A stretch of DNA of 64,000 bases from Amphiura filiformis (lineage: Eukaryota > Echinodermata > Ophiuroidea > Amphilepidida > Amphiuridae), in the NCBI RefSeq assembly GCF_039555335.1, contig NC_092628.1:60623547-60687546 (forward strand), written 5' to 3'. The notes under the pieces are model-generated. The model made no database searches, was not told the DNA's origin, and saw only the letters and a list, made by a program, of their open reading frames with translations. This document shows positions 1 through 15,527 of the stretch, piece by piece; the stretch's first letter is position 1; each line of letters begins with the position of its first letter. Position numbers and translations under genes: made by a program.

Positions 1-723
1 GCGATTTCACTGTTCTGTTTTAAGGCTATATTTTCCGGCTTTGTTCTGACTGGCAACTTCACTAGTCAAAGTCAAGATGCAAGCTGTAGTAGCTTTAATT
101 CACAGGGGCCACTCAATGTTTTTGCCTGCAATGCTGCACGCCTGAGAGTACCGTGTGTAAATTTTACGGGAACGCTGAACAGAATACTATTAAATATTGG
201 AAAATATCCAGGAAAATATTTCTTTCATATATTACAACGGTGAAAAAGGCCAGAAAAATAACATTCTAAGACCAAGGATTTACTACGGATTATATATTAC
301 TGGTGTTTAAAAAATATTACTTGATGTGAGATAAATATATTTGCCTCTTGATATATACCTCGGAATCTATTTATATCCGCAATCCCTGCTGCACTACGAG
401 GTCACCGTGAAGAAATATACGGATTGTATTGAACCAGCAGGCGCATGCACGTATATACACACGTCGTTCATCAACGACGATATCTACGGGAGCTAGCAAT
501 AGCTTTTGTTGTTGATGGGAACATAATTTAATGCTATAGTCGCCGGTCGCGTCAAAAACGTGTAACAAACACACAACGCCCGGTGGAAGCACATGAAAAT
601 AATTCTACGTGTAGGATTTTTGGATACTGTATGATATGTTTTGATATAAGTGTAGTTTGACCAGGTGGTTTGGAAGCTGATGGTTTGAACTCGACCTTTT
701 TGCGAAGATTCCGTGGCTATGAT
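1..723. other. 5' flank / 5' UTR region of FBXL16
   Basis: No open gene and no convincing TATA box or CpG-rich promoter stands out. An in-frame TGA at 658-660 closes the FBXL16 frame upstream of its first Met. The bases before 664 end in a CAG, so a splice acceptor from an upstream non-coding exon at about 663/664 is possible, but the pyrimidine tract is poor. The transcription start cannot be placed. Confidence 0.4.
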
Positions 724-1955
724 ATGAATACGGCCACTATACAACAGACTCTAAATGCTATGAATGGTTTGGCAGCCATGAATAGTAGCAATCCAGTTTC
801 AACTGTCAGTGCCCCGGGGCCCGTCATACAGAGTACTAATAACAACCAGGCGACGACAGTTACACCACCTCAGAAGGGAATCCCTCCTGCAGTCAAACCA
901 AAACCACACGTGAATACTACCAACATCACTGGAGCGAACCGTCCAACGCCGACTGGTGCTGAGGCTAATGAAAATGCAGCAGGTAGGAAAACGAAAGTTT
1001 CAAAGACGAGTGATGACACCATGGCGAATGGTGATGATGAAGACCATTCCGTAGGAGCCCGAAGACTGTCGTTACAAGCCCAAAGTCTTTCAGAACTGAT
1101 GATGGAAGATCGATACTTACAGAGGTTATTCTATTATTTCTCGGCGTGTGAGAGGTGTACACTAGCTCAAGTATGTAAAAGATGGAGGGCGATGGCGTAC
1201 AATTCCAGATACTGGAAGTATGTCACTCCGATTCTTCATAAAAGAGATCTTTATGATGATACGGATGATGGTGGCAAGATGTTCACATCGCTGTCAAGTT
1301 TTGAGCAGAGAGGATTTGAATCCGTTTGCCTGGTTAGTGTGTCGGACTTGGACATTTGTGAGTTCATCGATCACTGTCCAAAGACAAAGAAGACTCTGAG
1401 AGGTATCTCCTTGAAAAGATCGACAGTAACAGATGCGGGTTTAGAAGTGATGCTAGAGCAGCTAGGAGCAGTCACTGCTCTAGAACTCAGTGGTTGTAAC
1501 GACTTCACCGAAGCAGGCCTCTGGTCCAGTCTTCAACCGCGAGTAACATGTCTTAGCATCAGTGATTGTATCAACGTTGCTGATGAGAGTGTAGCAGCCA
1601 TTGCCCAACGCCTACCAAATCTCCGAGAGTTGAATCTCCAAGCTTATCACGTCACCGATAGCGTTCTTGCCTATTTCCCAGCTCGACCCAATGGTCCCAT
1701 GTCTATTCTGAGGTTAAAGTCCTGCTGGGAGCTCACCAACCATGCGGTAGTCAACATCGTCCACTGCCTTCCTCAGTTAGTTGTGTTGAGTCTAAGTGGT
1801 TGCAGCAAGATAACAGATGAAGCCGTGGAGCTTATTGCAGAGAATATGAATCAGTTGAAGTGTCTGGATCTGTCCTGGTGTCCTAGGATCACAGATGCGG
1901 CTCTGGAATATATCGCCTGCGATCTGCCCAAACTGGAAGAACTTGTACTTGATAG
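724..1955 (+). CDS. FBXL16: FBXL16 coding exon 1
   Basis: This exon encodes residues 1-410 plus two bases of codon 411 (Arg). It carries the variable N-terminus, the F-box and most of the LRR array. The donor after 1955 reads AG/GTAAGT. Without splicing the frame would stop at once, at 1957-1959. Confidence 0.95.
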
Positions 1956-4900
1956 GTAAGTTTTAATCAGATGCATACAATCTGTTCAGTTATACCTTAC
2001 ATCAATATTGACTAGAAATTGCATGTTTGTTTGCATGGTTTAGAGGAAACAACTACAGTACTGTATATAACAAAACGTGTGACTTAACTGCGAAGACACC
2101 AGATTTACTTGTTTCATCATTGGAAAAGATTCGTTTGATACTGACATTCATCTTACAAGAAGAAACTTATGAGGGCTTGCAAGTTAAGATATCTAACATT
2201 TACGCAGCAATTTGTGAGAGATGGGGTCTACACGACGTTTCACGTTGAATTATTTTCTATATTTTAGAGAGCGAAAGACGTAAGAGTGAATAAGACTGAA
2301 AGTCGATGGACGTTGCAGATGTTAACATTGGTTAGAGTTTACAAGTTTGATGGTCATTTCACCAAGCTTCTGTAAAATACCTTTATCAGTGCACTGAAAC
2401 AGATTGCACTGTGCTCTGACGAAGGTACATGTATTTTACCGAAAGCTTGGCGACCAATAAAATGATTATGTATTCTTATTAAATCTTATGCAACGTCCAA
2501 TTGACTTTCAAAGTCTTACAATGTACGTCATCATGGCTTCTCACACCCAAAGTCAAAAACCTTCGATCAACTACTCACGCTATATATAGATGTATATAAA
2601 TTTAGAGCTAATGCATGTTTTTCTATGTACTTCTTTCGAATTTGCAAATAAAAAAAACTAAATTAGTCACTTTGATTCCCGTGGTTGCGACATGTCATGC
2701 CTCGGTCAAGACCATACATTCACTTATCCCAATTAGAGGCACGTGGCTGCGGTTTTGTTCTGTCTATAGCCCTAACTGAATATGTCCGTCGTTAAGGCAT
2801 TTTCTAACATGACGTCATACACTAGTCGACCCATATCTATGAAAATATGGATCCGAAAAATATGAAACGAAAACTTTCATAAACAATGTAACATGATATA
2901 TATTAAAATTAAGTGCTTGATTTTATTTTTATTTTAAGAGTTGAATGTTTCCTCTTGAATTTATTATGTTAAATGCAGAGAGTCATATAGTCTGGTGTAT
3001 GCACAAAAAGCAAATTATCATAGTAACATGTGTTAGACTGAGAATATATTAATTGAATCTAATATAGCCTATAGGAAATGACGCAGAGTCAATCCATGTC
3101 AATGAATTAGCCAATCATGATGATCATGATATACAGTTTGATATACCGTTGCAACATTTTTTGTAAGTCTGGATTGCCATCTTAACAAATACGGTATAGG
3201 CTTGTTTTATTGCATTAAGATATAAAAGTGGTATTTTATCTAATTTGTGAAATGTGTGTAGGATTGCCAGATTCTTTAACGGTTTTGAGCAGTGTATATA
3301 GATAAGCAAGTTTTATTAATAATATCTACACCCACATTATATGGAGAATGAAACAGATGGCATCATGGTTTTTGTCCTCTTTCAATTACCTTTCATTATT
3401 GGTGTGTTATTTCTGCCACCATTACCCATGTTTATATCACTTGGTATGTTTAGACATAGACTTGAGTAAATACTAACTTTTTTGAACAATGCATTGGACA
3501 AAAATAAGAATTAAATCACAAAAAAGCCAAAGAACCGGTCTTCATTTTTTATTTGACGGTATAATATAGTTGTGCAAGCCAAATATCACAAATATTAATA
3601 CTTTTAAAGAGACAATTGCAAACAATTTGAAAACACTTTAAAAATTTTGAAGAAATCTTCAGTATATGCATTTATGCATTACAGTATGTCTATAATTGTC
3701 TGAAATTAATTGACACGACAAGAATCTGCGGCAAATATATATGTTTTGGCTCCCTTCAGATATGACTGGAATCCAGGCATCTATTTTAGTATTGCATACA
3801 ATATAGCTTACAAATAAGCAGGCAATATCGTATTTCAGCAGTAAGATTCCTTGTAGTTTTAGTTATATATTCCTGGACCTTAAATTATTCCTACCGTAGG
3901 CTCTATTTGAATTTTTTCACGCGTGAACATTTCCTATTTCAAATCTGATATCATCTATTCTGTGTTATCATAGTTCAGGTTGACATGTGCCTAAAAAGCA
4001 TTGATTCCGGCGGCGTCAACATTGCTAATTAGTGTTTAACTCGGTTAAAACATAGGTAACCTGGCAATAAAGGCAGCCTTAATCATTGAGGATGAACTGG
4101 ATTATCAACATTATATTAATAGTTCAATTTTAACATGATTAAATTGACTGCCGGAAATTATGATATAGTTTCTTTGAAATTGTTTTATGTGCAAACTTTC
4201 AACCGACGTTCTGTAGCGTAAATCTAAAGGTTGTGTGAGGGGTATAACCGGTATTTATGTGTTAGATAGAGATCTATAGAAACGACAGACAAGGGGCCAA
4301 ATATTGCGTCATTTCTCTGTTATATGTTTGAAGATTTATTATATTATAGCCTTTTTTGCTCTCTTGACGATTCAGCATTTCACAAAATGTCATTGTATAA
4401 ATTAACGAACTAAAATGTTTGTGATCACATAGGTTCATTCAACATTAAATAAAAAATAAAGAGTACAATCATGCCTAGCGTTGGTACAGTGGTTCTTACA
4501 ATAATCTTTACAAAACTACCAGGATTTGAAAGTGAAACCAAATTGTGTGTAAAAATAGTTGAATAACCTATAGAAAAACACTGCCTCGGTACATACAAGC
4601 AAATCATGGATGGAAGGGCATTGACATAATTAGTGACGCGAAGAAAACAGGAATATATGTTTGTGCGTCATCAGAGGATAGAATGAACACATTTATAGTT
4701 CAATGTGGACATGATGAAGACTATTGGCAAGTATTTATAGATGAACTCAAAGACAAATCAATTTGATAAAACAGTATAGGACATACGGCATGAATAGTAC
4801 TTCTAAATTACGATATGATTACCTGTATTTATTCATTATCTTCTCTTATTTTGATTCATGAATGCAAATGCCACATAATGAGAAGCAAATCGCAACGACA

Positions 4901-7900
4901 GGGCTTCATGAATAGCATTATTTTCCCTGAACTTATACATGCCATAAACGCCAATCCGGCTTGATAGGGGGGCGGACAATCGGCCGAAGCCCTGAATTGT
5001 CAAAAAGTGGCTGAAAAGAACAAAAAAAATGGGCCATTTTACCGAAAGTGGGGGAACACGCCCCCCTCGGATTGACACCCATGGAACTTACGATATAATT
5101 CCGAACATTATTGTTATCATGAAGCTTAGTCGTCATCTCCTGACGATACAATATCTTTTGAGAACCACAGTCACTAATTTCTATAGCACTTTTAGCGTAC
5201 GACTTCTGCCATAAAACACCTTTAATCAAAGTGAAAACGAAATAGTATACCTGAATTTCAAGTATAATATCATCATCTTGCATAATATCATCATGATTGA
5301 TAGGTTCGTATAGGGTTTCCTTACATTCTTTTATTTCTACATTATTTTGTATAATATTGAAACTAAAAGTAAATACAATGGTGATATTTATGGAATCGTT
5401 GATGACTGACGGGTACTTAAGAAATGTTGTCAGAGCTGTGCAGAATAAATGGATGCCATCCATTGATTTGTTGAATAGTGAAGTCTACATTTTCAAATCT
5501 ATTACCCAAACACATCTGTATAGTAAGACATGCTGTCATTTGGGTCTGTGCGCTTCCTATTTTAAGTGCTGGAGAGTGCCCGAGAGTGGCAATAAACTAG
5601 GCCAACAATGAATTTCCTGAAAGTGTCAGCGTCAAAGATGTCAACGGCTAACTGGACGATGAACTTATACAGTTAGCTTAGACTGTGTGGGGGTGTGGAA
5701 GGAGTATGGGATGAGGTGTGTACGGTGTAATTGGGGTGGATTTGATATTTCGAATCCATAGAAGATGTACTCTTTTCTGGTCGAATCCTTTATAGTGTTT
5801 TTTTCATTAATACTGTAGGGAACATTGAAGTTAAGACGTTCCCATTAATGAGTTCCATGTTAAGTTCATGTCCCTGTTCCATATCTTTCATTTCGCAATT
5901 TGAAACAGTACGGAGAAAGCGACGGAGGCATATTAAATTGCAATTTAACCACCAACAAAAGAGTTCTATAAGCCACATAAATGCACATCAGTAAATTTAG
6001 CATAAAAAATTAAATCTCGTAGGCTGTATTTTGCAGAGGGCTATCATGTCAGTTTATAATCTTCCTTGAAGAGATTAGAAAGGAAACAGCATTTGATGTC
6101 CACCTGCTCAATGGGATATTTTTAGATTCCATAGATGAAGAGTGCAACACAACGCAATGCCCGCCCGCCATGATGAATACAATCTTTTTTTACTTCCAGT
6201 ATTCCTTTCCCTTATGCAAAGTTCATTGGTCTGTCTAAACCGTATACTTCTATAGTCCTTTTCTTTAGTTCCATTTATCCATTGTATTTCTTTTGTTCAA
6301 AGTCCGATCCCGGGGAGTCCGATATATTCTGGTAATGTGGTCAGTGGCCACATTATCTAGATACTATAAATTGGACAGTTCATCAAACATTGAAAATACT
6401 TTGATATAAAATTGGATCGATTGAGCCCATATAATTATATTGGTTGAGCTATGAGTTTTAAAATAGCGAGACCAATAAAAAATTGGACGTAAAGCATCCA
6501 ATTTTATCATTATTATGTTTTAGATCCAACTTGGACTCATCAAAACATAATAATTTTCAAAGTTAGTTGAACTGAGGGAAAATTCAAAACAAAATTACGC
6601 ACGATTGTTGCGTTTCCTATACATTCACATCGAATTTAAACAGACAATTTTTTGAAGTTTTATATTAAGACAAAAATTAAGGTATTTTAACATTATACAA
6701 CTGTTAAAAATCGGGTTAAGTGCCAGCCTTAAACAACATATGTTGTTAGACAACTAATTTTAAAAAATCTGGTTGTTTAGATGCCAGGCTTAAATTAAAC
6801 AACCCTGTTTTTTTTTTTTTTTAACAGTTGCTTAAAATATTTTTTGCCGTGATCAAGAAAATCACTAATTGAAGATATACATGTTCAGCTGATGAGACTT
6901 ATGTATTTTCGTTTCAGATGTTCAGTTCAGTTTAATTTATTTTCCATTTATAAGTCAGTGAACTGAACTGAACTGAACTGAAGATGTTCATGTATTGCAG
7001 ACATGGATGCAATTAATATTAGGTGACGGAGGAACTCCAATAATGAGTTGGGTGCCATAAGTAAATACAAAATCACAGTGTCTGTCAGCTTTCGTTTCGA
7101 TACTAAACCATGACGAGGTGCAGGCTGCTAAAAAGTTTTACCAAATGAGAGTCTTGACGATATGCTAAGGAGTGAAGTAAATTAAATATGGATAACTATA
7201 TAATGCCTTTATACTGCCGGCCGGATGTATAGCTTAATTAATCAGTCTTTTGAAGCGGTGATATTTTTTTATATTTTTAATCATACGTCTTATTTGAAGA
7301 CAAAAAATAAATACTGTTTTATTTGTCTAACAATATGTGGCGATCATTGTCGAGCCATAACGCGACAACCATGACAGCTCTAACATATTGAAACAGAATA
7401 ATATTTAGAATATCCTTTTTTAATTTCTGATAACCGTGTACTATAGATCAATGATTGTTGGAAATTGCGAACATAAAGAAAGAAGCAAAATGCATTATGA
7501 AAAGACTTCTTACAAGAAGTACCTATAGCGCACGGTGTTACATTGTACATCTATAATATAAAGCATAATATAGATGCACATGCTGTGCTTGAATTATATG
7601 TAAGAGTGGGTTAACCTTATGTTCGTGGCAGCTTGTCGACAATAATTATTGACGGCAGACGACACCTCAAATTCTCGCAAAACGCGTAAAATTTGTGTAA
7701 TTTCATGCTCAATTTTGGTATCAGCATTGAATACATAAAGGTGTTAAATTCGTCAGCGGCTTTAAGATTTTTGGGAAGATGATATATTCCAAGGATCTTG
7801 CGGGCAAGGATCTTGCGGGCAAGGATCGCTTGACGTAGTTGATAAAGGGGAATACATTGAAGTGGGTTGTCCTTTTTACAGGAGACGGAGGGCAAAAGCC

Positions 7901-9479
7901 GCAAATGAATTATTCATCGTTAATTAACAGCTAATTCAGGATCTATACAATGTATACACCGGTATTGCGACACCTCCGTATGATGCGGTCGGCCATTTTG
8001 AATAGAAATTACAAGTTGTTTGCCCAGGGGTTCGTTTTCCTTAGAGTATCTAGTAGATTGATCCAAGCTATCGAGGTACCTGATGACCTGACGATGAAAA
8101 AACACAATTTAACCATCTTTTCAAAATACAGCTCTTGCGTGTGTGGATTTTTTCAACAAAAGTCCCCGAATTCTCATCGTTATCCATAATAAGTGCTTTG
8201 GTAAGAAACACTTCGTACATTTTAGGTTTGTAAAAAAGACAATTTTATTATTCCCAAGCGTGTTTCAGTATTTTGCAGAAGCCCTTAAAGGTTTAACTTA
8301 AGGTTTTTGTTAAGATCTGATATCACTAGTGAATACAACCAATTATAAAATTATAACATAGAAGATATAGATTTGATCATTAGATGGATTTCATTTCCAA
8401 TTCTACGTTCATTATCATATATGAATGTTTAATTTAATTGACTTTACTTAAACGTTTGAAAAATTTTAAATGTATTTTTTTTAAATAATAGGACAATGTT
8501 AAGAACAAACATCTCAACCACGTTTGTCATTCGGTCGTGATTTTTGTTTTTGAATGAACCTCGGATTTAAGTTATAGATGCTTGTATTATGCCTTATGTG
8601 CTTTTTGATATCCTATGCACAGTTTGTTATATATATTTATAATTGTAAATTGCACACCAATTAGCTTTTAAGTAATACTATTTTAATCATGATAATATTA
8701 ATATACAATATAACTAAAATGTCAACGTTCGAAAGCTACATTGTATTGGAAGTAGCACTTATAATAATGAACTCGAAATTTAAAATGTATCTGACGTCAC
8801 TGCTAGCAATCTTTTTAAATGAAACATCTGTTATCTTAAGTAACATCACAAGTATGGATTTTAAAATGTAACAGTGATTGTTGTATCAAATTGTTACTTT
8901 GTTCAGTTTCCTCAAGGTCCAATTTACATAATACACGCACACTAGTGTAACAGCAACAATGACAGCAGTGTTATCTTTCCGTATCACGGATATCCTCTTG
9001 TACGAATATTAATTGACTTGTTAAAGGCGAGCAATTATTGATCATATATAAACTTCAAATTAAAGACCAATCCCGACTTTATAATTACTTATTTGGAGTT
9101 CATTTTTTCAATGAACCATACATAATGTCAACGAAGTTTAACCAGAAGTAAAAAATTGAAATTAATGTATTTCACGACTCTCTCCACATATTTGTTTTTT
9201 AATTTAAATTTGAAGATATTGTAATCTCAAGAATATAATTTAATATATATCTGCCATTGCTATATTAATCTTTATAAATGAAACATCGGGTTTCTCTGGC
9301 AACAGGATATTAAAATGTATAACAATGATTATTGCATCAAATTGTTACTTTATAATATACAGATACGCACACTAATATATATGAGCAAAAGTGATAGCAG
9401 TGTTATCTTTCCGTATCACGGATTTCCGTTCGGCGTTTCCTATACGAAATTTGTTGCAGTTGTTAATGATTGTTTATAG

Positions 9480-9517
<38 letters not shown>

Positions 9518-12500
9518 GTTGTTATTGTTATTGTTGTTGTTATTGTTATTGTTGTTGTTGTTGTTAGTTGTTACATTATTATAACGAGTAGTAGGTGAAG
9601 TATCCCCCTCCCCCTATATCATGCATTTTTATAAATCTTTGAATAATCACAAACAGGCAATTCATATTATAATATTCATGAACGTCTACTGAATTTGACT
9701 CGGTTAGCTGATGCCACTTTCACCCAAAGTCAAACACTGATTGAAAAATGAAAAAAAATCCACATAACCTAGAATCTCTGCCTCTCGTTATATTTACAGC
9801 AACGCTCCATTTAAAATTTCATCGTGGCATTGAATTGCATGCATGCAGTACTGAAGATGATAAGCGCGTACGCATAATTTGGCACAGTGAATGTAAAGTG
9901 TGTTTATAAATAGCTTGAAATCGTTTGAATTTTGATTTTGCATTCGTTTGTAATTTGTATGTGCCGTCTTCAAACCTGCATAGTGAATGCTTTAATATAC
10001 TTGATATTTTCATCGGTAAATACTATAGTAAGCCAAAGTTATGCACATATAGAGAGATGTATTTTACAAAAGGGTCATTATTTCGAGATGTTATGTCGAA
10101 TCACAGATATTGCAACACACTGGTCGAATGATATATCAGTGATGCAATGATTTTAATATTATCGTGTCATATATCTTTCAACTATTTATGTTTACCAATG
10201 ACAATTAGGCTATTTGTTATTTAATGACATATTCATGCTCTTTAAAGCTGGATTGCGAACCTTGCACTTTGTCACAAAATGTGATTTACCAAATGTAGAA
10301 AAAAGTAAAGGTGTAGTTGTCATAGTTTTAGTCTTTTTTGATTTGCTTTGTTTTATTTAGATTCAAAATTTATATTAAAAAAACGCTGCAGTCCCAATTG
10401 GCCAATCAATTGTTTGTTCTTCCATTTTAGCCGAGATTTTAGCCATTTTATGGACACTTTACTTTTTGCCGTCCCCAATTTATCACTCAAAAACCCGGCT
10501 CCCCCCCCCTGGTTACGCCCCAAAGCTGGAGAAGCTCAACCCACCTTTAGGTCATCTATAAAACAATAATTGATTGAAATCGATGATGGTGTAACCTGTG
10601 TTTCCCTGTATAACGACAAATTAAAGCAAATGTGGAACCATGGCTTATACGAGAACAAAATCACAGGCATAATTGTATATAACTTCGCAAATAGAAAACC
10701 TATGCAGCATGTCATAAAAAAATGAATCATCATCAATAAAATAAGACTGATATTTTCAGTCAGATTTGAAAAATAATAAAACAGGCATATTAAAAAGGTA
10801 ATTTCAATATTTCTGATCATTCTGTACTAAAAAAATCATTTAAAAATGCGTCACTTAAAAACTATGGCTTTTAATTGCATGATTTAATGTCCAAATTATA
10901 TTGTCGATGATTCATATCAGACCAGATTCATTCATCCAGAACCATATCACCATTTTGATTTTAGAAGCGTACAGCACTCTTAAGATTTAATTTATCAATT
11001 AATATAATCACCGAGCTGTGACCTCTAAGTAAATTCAAACCACCTGGATGGAATTTTCACGTATAGTAGCGGGAAAAAAGAAAGATTGCGTCGAATGAAA
11101 TGCCAACCTATTTTGTTATTTTGGAAGTTACTTAATCGTATATGACATGCTACCGGTACAATTAACAGAATCCCAATCATTTATGTTATTCTTTTAAAGG
11201 GGTGCTACACCCCTGCCCAATTTTGTGCCTATTTTTGCATTTTTCCCAAAAATTATAGCGCATTGGGGTCAAGTAAGATATGTATATTCTAGAGGCAAGG
11301 ACTACAACTACTGCACTGGAAATTTTATTTCAGTACAGACAACAGTTGTGGAGTTACAGTCAAAAATGAGGGAAAACCAGTATTTGATCAATAAATCAAC
11401 TACTTGCTTTGAGTTGCTGAATTTTCAGTATAATAGTTGTAGTCCTTGCCCTATACATATCTTATACTTGTCACCGATGTGCTATAATTTTTGAGAAAAA
11501 TGCAAAAATAGGCACAAAATTGGCCAGGGGTGTAGTACCTCCTTAACGTTTGAAAATGCAAACACATAGCCTATATAGCATAATGTATAGCACTATACAG
11601 TCGGGCAAACAAAGTTATGCAAACTACGCTGAAGGAAACCATAATTAAAATAGAAATTAAGGAACTGAAATAAAATGTGCACGTACATTTTAAATAAAGT
11701 ATGTCTGCCTCAAACTACCCAGCAAACACAAAACGTAAACCTGTTATATTTAGGGTTTTGGTTTGATAAAAACGTTTTAATAACATTAAATGTCGGGTTA
11801 TGTAAAGGTCATAACGTTTTTAAAGTAATTTGTATGAAAACACACTATATCAATATTTTTAAAATGTTCGTCAAAATGTTATTGTAAAATGTGTTTTGCA
11901 ACATTTTTTACCACACATTTTGTCAACACTTTTAAGTTTTAAAATTAAAATTTTGTTAAAACATAAAATATTTGGCAGTAAGTTTTCAAAAGATGTTTTT
12001 GAATGTTATGAAAACGTTTAATACCCTTTATATAACCCGACATTTAAACGTTTTCTGGCAACCTTTTCTAACCTTATGCGGATGATGTTGAAAACGTTTT
12101 GTGTTTGCTGGGTGAGAACAAGAATGAACAAAGGAAAAACAGAAATAAGCACAGAAATAAATGTGATCTACAGAGCTGTCTAGATGCATGGATGAAAAAC
12201 AAAAACAAGGCAAAATACAAAGTAGATAGATTTAAGAGTGGACAGTAGATTGGAAGAAATGGGCTCTGAGTGATAAATGACCAAGTACTGTCACGACTGT
12301 TGACATGGCGAATTGGACGAAGGGTCAATAGCCCAAGACAAGAGCCCAAGACAGTCGATATTCGCATCTCATCAGATACAATAATGACAGAAATAGCTTG
12401 TTACGTTACAACATAGTGCTTTAAAAGTCACGGTGACGATGTGTGACATCGTGACCTTTAAATTGATGATATGAATGTTAATATAGTATATATGAAGGCG

Positions 12501-15459
12501 TTCCCACCCATGTTATGTCAGAACGATCGTTATCTTAGTGAGGTAACATCTTAGCAGTAACAGTAGATAGCTCAAGTAATCATCTAAATAATTAATCAAG
12601 CAAGAAATCGTTTTATGCCAAGACTATCTCTATGACGATTCTACACTCTAATTACTGCAGCTAACAGTCTTTCATCTCTATCGGAGTGATGAATGACTAT
12701 AACATGAATAATGACCTTATTTACTAAATGCATTTTATTGAGCCTGATTCCACTCTGTTGAATTGATGGGTTTTACATGTAATCGTCTTTATAACAAAGG
12801 ATCTTTTACTTATAGAGTCATATTTTCTCCTACAGTATTTATGTTTAGTAAATATATATTGTTGTCATTTGCTGTCTGAATTTAAATACCGGGTACCTTG
12901 CAATTATTTGAATTCAGCAAATGCATTGAAAGTAAATTAATTATATCCTTTGAAATGATAAAATATTGCCCATGATAATTTTCGTTCACCATAGATGAAT
13001 GTCATCTTAGATTCCATGCTTCTTGATTTGATTTAATTATACATTTTTGATTAATCGGACCAACATATCTTATATATATTTATAATGTTTCTTATCCTCA
13101 TGTTTTGATCTTGTTTAATTAGCTTTTTAAAGGTGTATGTGACATTTTCCACTTGCATTTAGAGAGCTATATGTTTGATTTTGCTTACTTTTAAACGGAA
13201 AATAATTTTTGCTTTCAGGCTTTCGCTATAAATACGTAATTATACAGCTTCCAATTTTACCTATTAAACCTGTATAATGTTTTGGAGATAAGATTCCAAG
13301 TATATAGTTTCTATGATCAAATGTGGAATTTTAGAAACCATGATCGACAGCCAATTTGTAGGTATATAGTTTTGCATATTCATTAAGGTATGTCAATTGG
13401 GAAAATTGTATATACTGAAGCGAACAATTTTCCAACCACTAAAATAAGACAGACAGACAAAATGCTCCAAGTATTTTTAAATTGTTATTTGGCTAATAGA
13501 AATTAATCATATTTACAATAAATGTCCGCCGACATGATAGTAGTAGTTACTTGGTACCGACGGGATTCGAACCTCGGACCCCTCGCATGCCAAGCAGAAG
13601 ATCACCGACCGGTAGCCACGGGGGTTTCGTTGGCCCGGCCAACCTCGATTTGGGTAGGCTATATATATATGACATGAGATCTACACATGATTGTAGGTCC
13701 TATGATCCCTCTCCCGCGGCTTACACTCCAATTGTCAAAATTTAAGGATGAATTCAACTGATTGAACAATGGATTAGGAAAGGCGACTGTTCGGAATAGA
13801 GCTATAAACCTGCACTAGCCTGAGACCAGACAGGACACTCACTCACTCTGACACCTGCAATAATATTAAATTATATATCACCACTGCTCTGTAGTGCAAT
13901 ATATTGCGATATTGATGGGTTTATTAGATTAACACAACGCGACCCACATCCTATATAATATATTAAAAGATGAACACAATCCAAGCAATCAGCATAGTCA
14001 GATATAGATATTAATCTTTGCTGAAAGAAAACAGTTAAATAGTGCGCACTTTATTTTTCTGTTTTACGCCCTTGTTTATTATTATTTTCAGTTTGTCTTT
14101 TCTCAACAACCTTTTTTTTTTTCTATGATCGAAAAGACAGTAAATTACCATCTACACTGCATGCATAATTTATTATGTAATTTTCGCCATCCGCTCTTTG
14201 ACTCTCGTGTTTATTTTTTACACATTACGCATTTCACCTTGGCAAAATAATTGCTAATTATAACGATCTCAAGGCCACTAATAGCTTTGACTAACGCACT
14301 TTCAATAATCTATAGACAAACAGTTACATTTTCTAGCGCATAACATTGTGCAATATATTCTTGTATATAAAGTGTCATCTTTTCCGCCATGATGTATTCG
14401 GAGCGTGTATACACCATCTACATCCGGGCCTTGGGGCTTTCACTCCATAAATAACCTCCAATAAATCCAATATATTTTGACATTTTTGCTGATTTTGGAA
14501 GAAATAGGAAATCCACGGAGCTTTCATTCCAAACACGTAATCCCGTATTGGTATAGAACATGATGAGAAATTACATATTCAAGTAAGACAAAATAGTCAA
14601 GGGTGAATGGGAGGATATTTGATACCAAAAAATATGTCTGCGTTCTACTTTCTTGGGATTTTAGTTTAATATTATGCATACGATTGAGATCGAGTGGGTA
14701 AAAGGTGTCAATGTAGTTCTGCATGAGAGTCAGCAAAATGTTCTTTCATGTATTACCAGGCTGTTATGAAAGTTCAAGTCACCTTTAGTTCACATGGTTT
14801 ATTTTAGGTCAACTCATGCTGCATCAATTTATTATCGGTCTAAACATAGAAATGAAATATAGATACAGGTATAAATATGCTGTGTACAATTTCACCAAAC
14901 CAGATGCACTGCCTCAATAGCCTCAGATTGAGCATGTTATGTGTCTTATATATTTTGCTGAAATAGAGAATATAAGATATAGCCTGAGTACTGGTAAAAC
15001 ATCATCAAAATCATTATTGTCATCGTCATCATTAATATCATCAACAGCAGCAGGATTATCGCCATCTTGTCATAATTAACACCTCCAGTATTTTATGCAC
15101 CGGAAATCCGTGTTACGGAAAGATAACTTTAGTGTCGTTGTTGTTGTTGTTGTTGTGTGACGTCTCCGGAGTATACACTGTAAATTAACTGTATACAGTT
15201 AATTACGCATGAACACAAAATAAATATTATACATCATCATCATCAGTATGACGATAACGACGATATAATTTGTATACAGTTTTCTACATCATTGTACATT
15301 GTGGTTTGTACCTTGTGAGAATGCAATCTTAACACCAATGTTATTTTTCTGTATCACGGATTTCCGAGCAAAACGTATTCCAAAGAAAGGGTACAACGTT
15401 GTTAATGATATTGCTGCTGCTGATGACGATGAGATTGTAATGATGTTGATAGTATTATT

Positions 15460-15527
<68 letters not shown>

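Noticed and set aside
670..723. 18-codon N-terminal extension of FBXL16
   Set aside because: It would need a TTG start. The first ATG after the in-frame stop is at 724.
4933..5463. 176-codon open frame on -
   Set aside because: No conserved motif. A short Pro/Arg-rich end comes from a C-rich repeat-like stretch.
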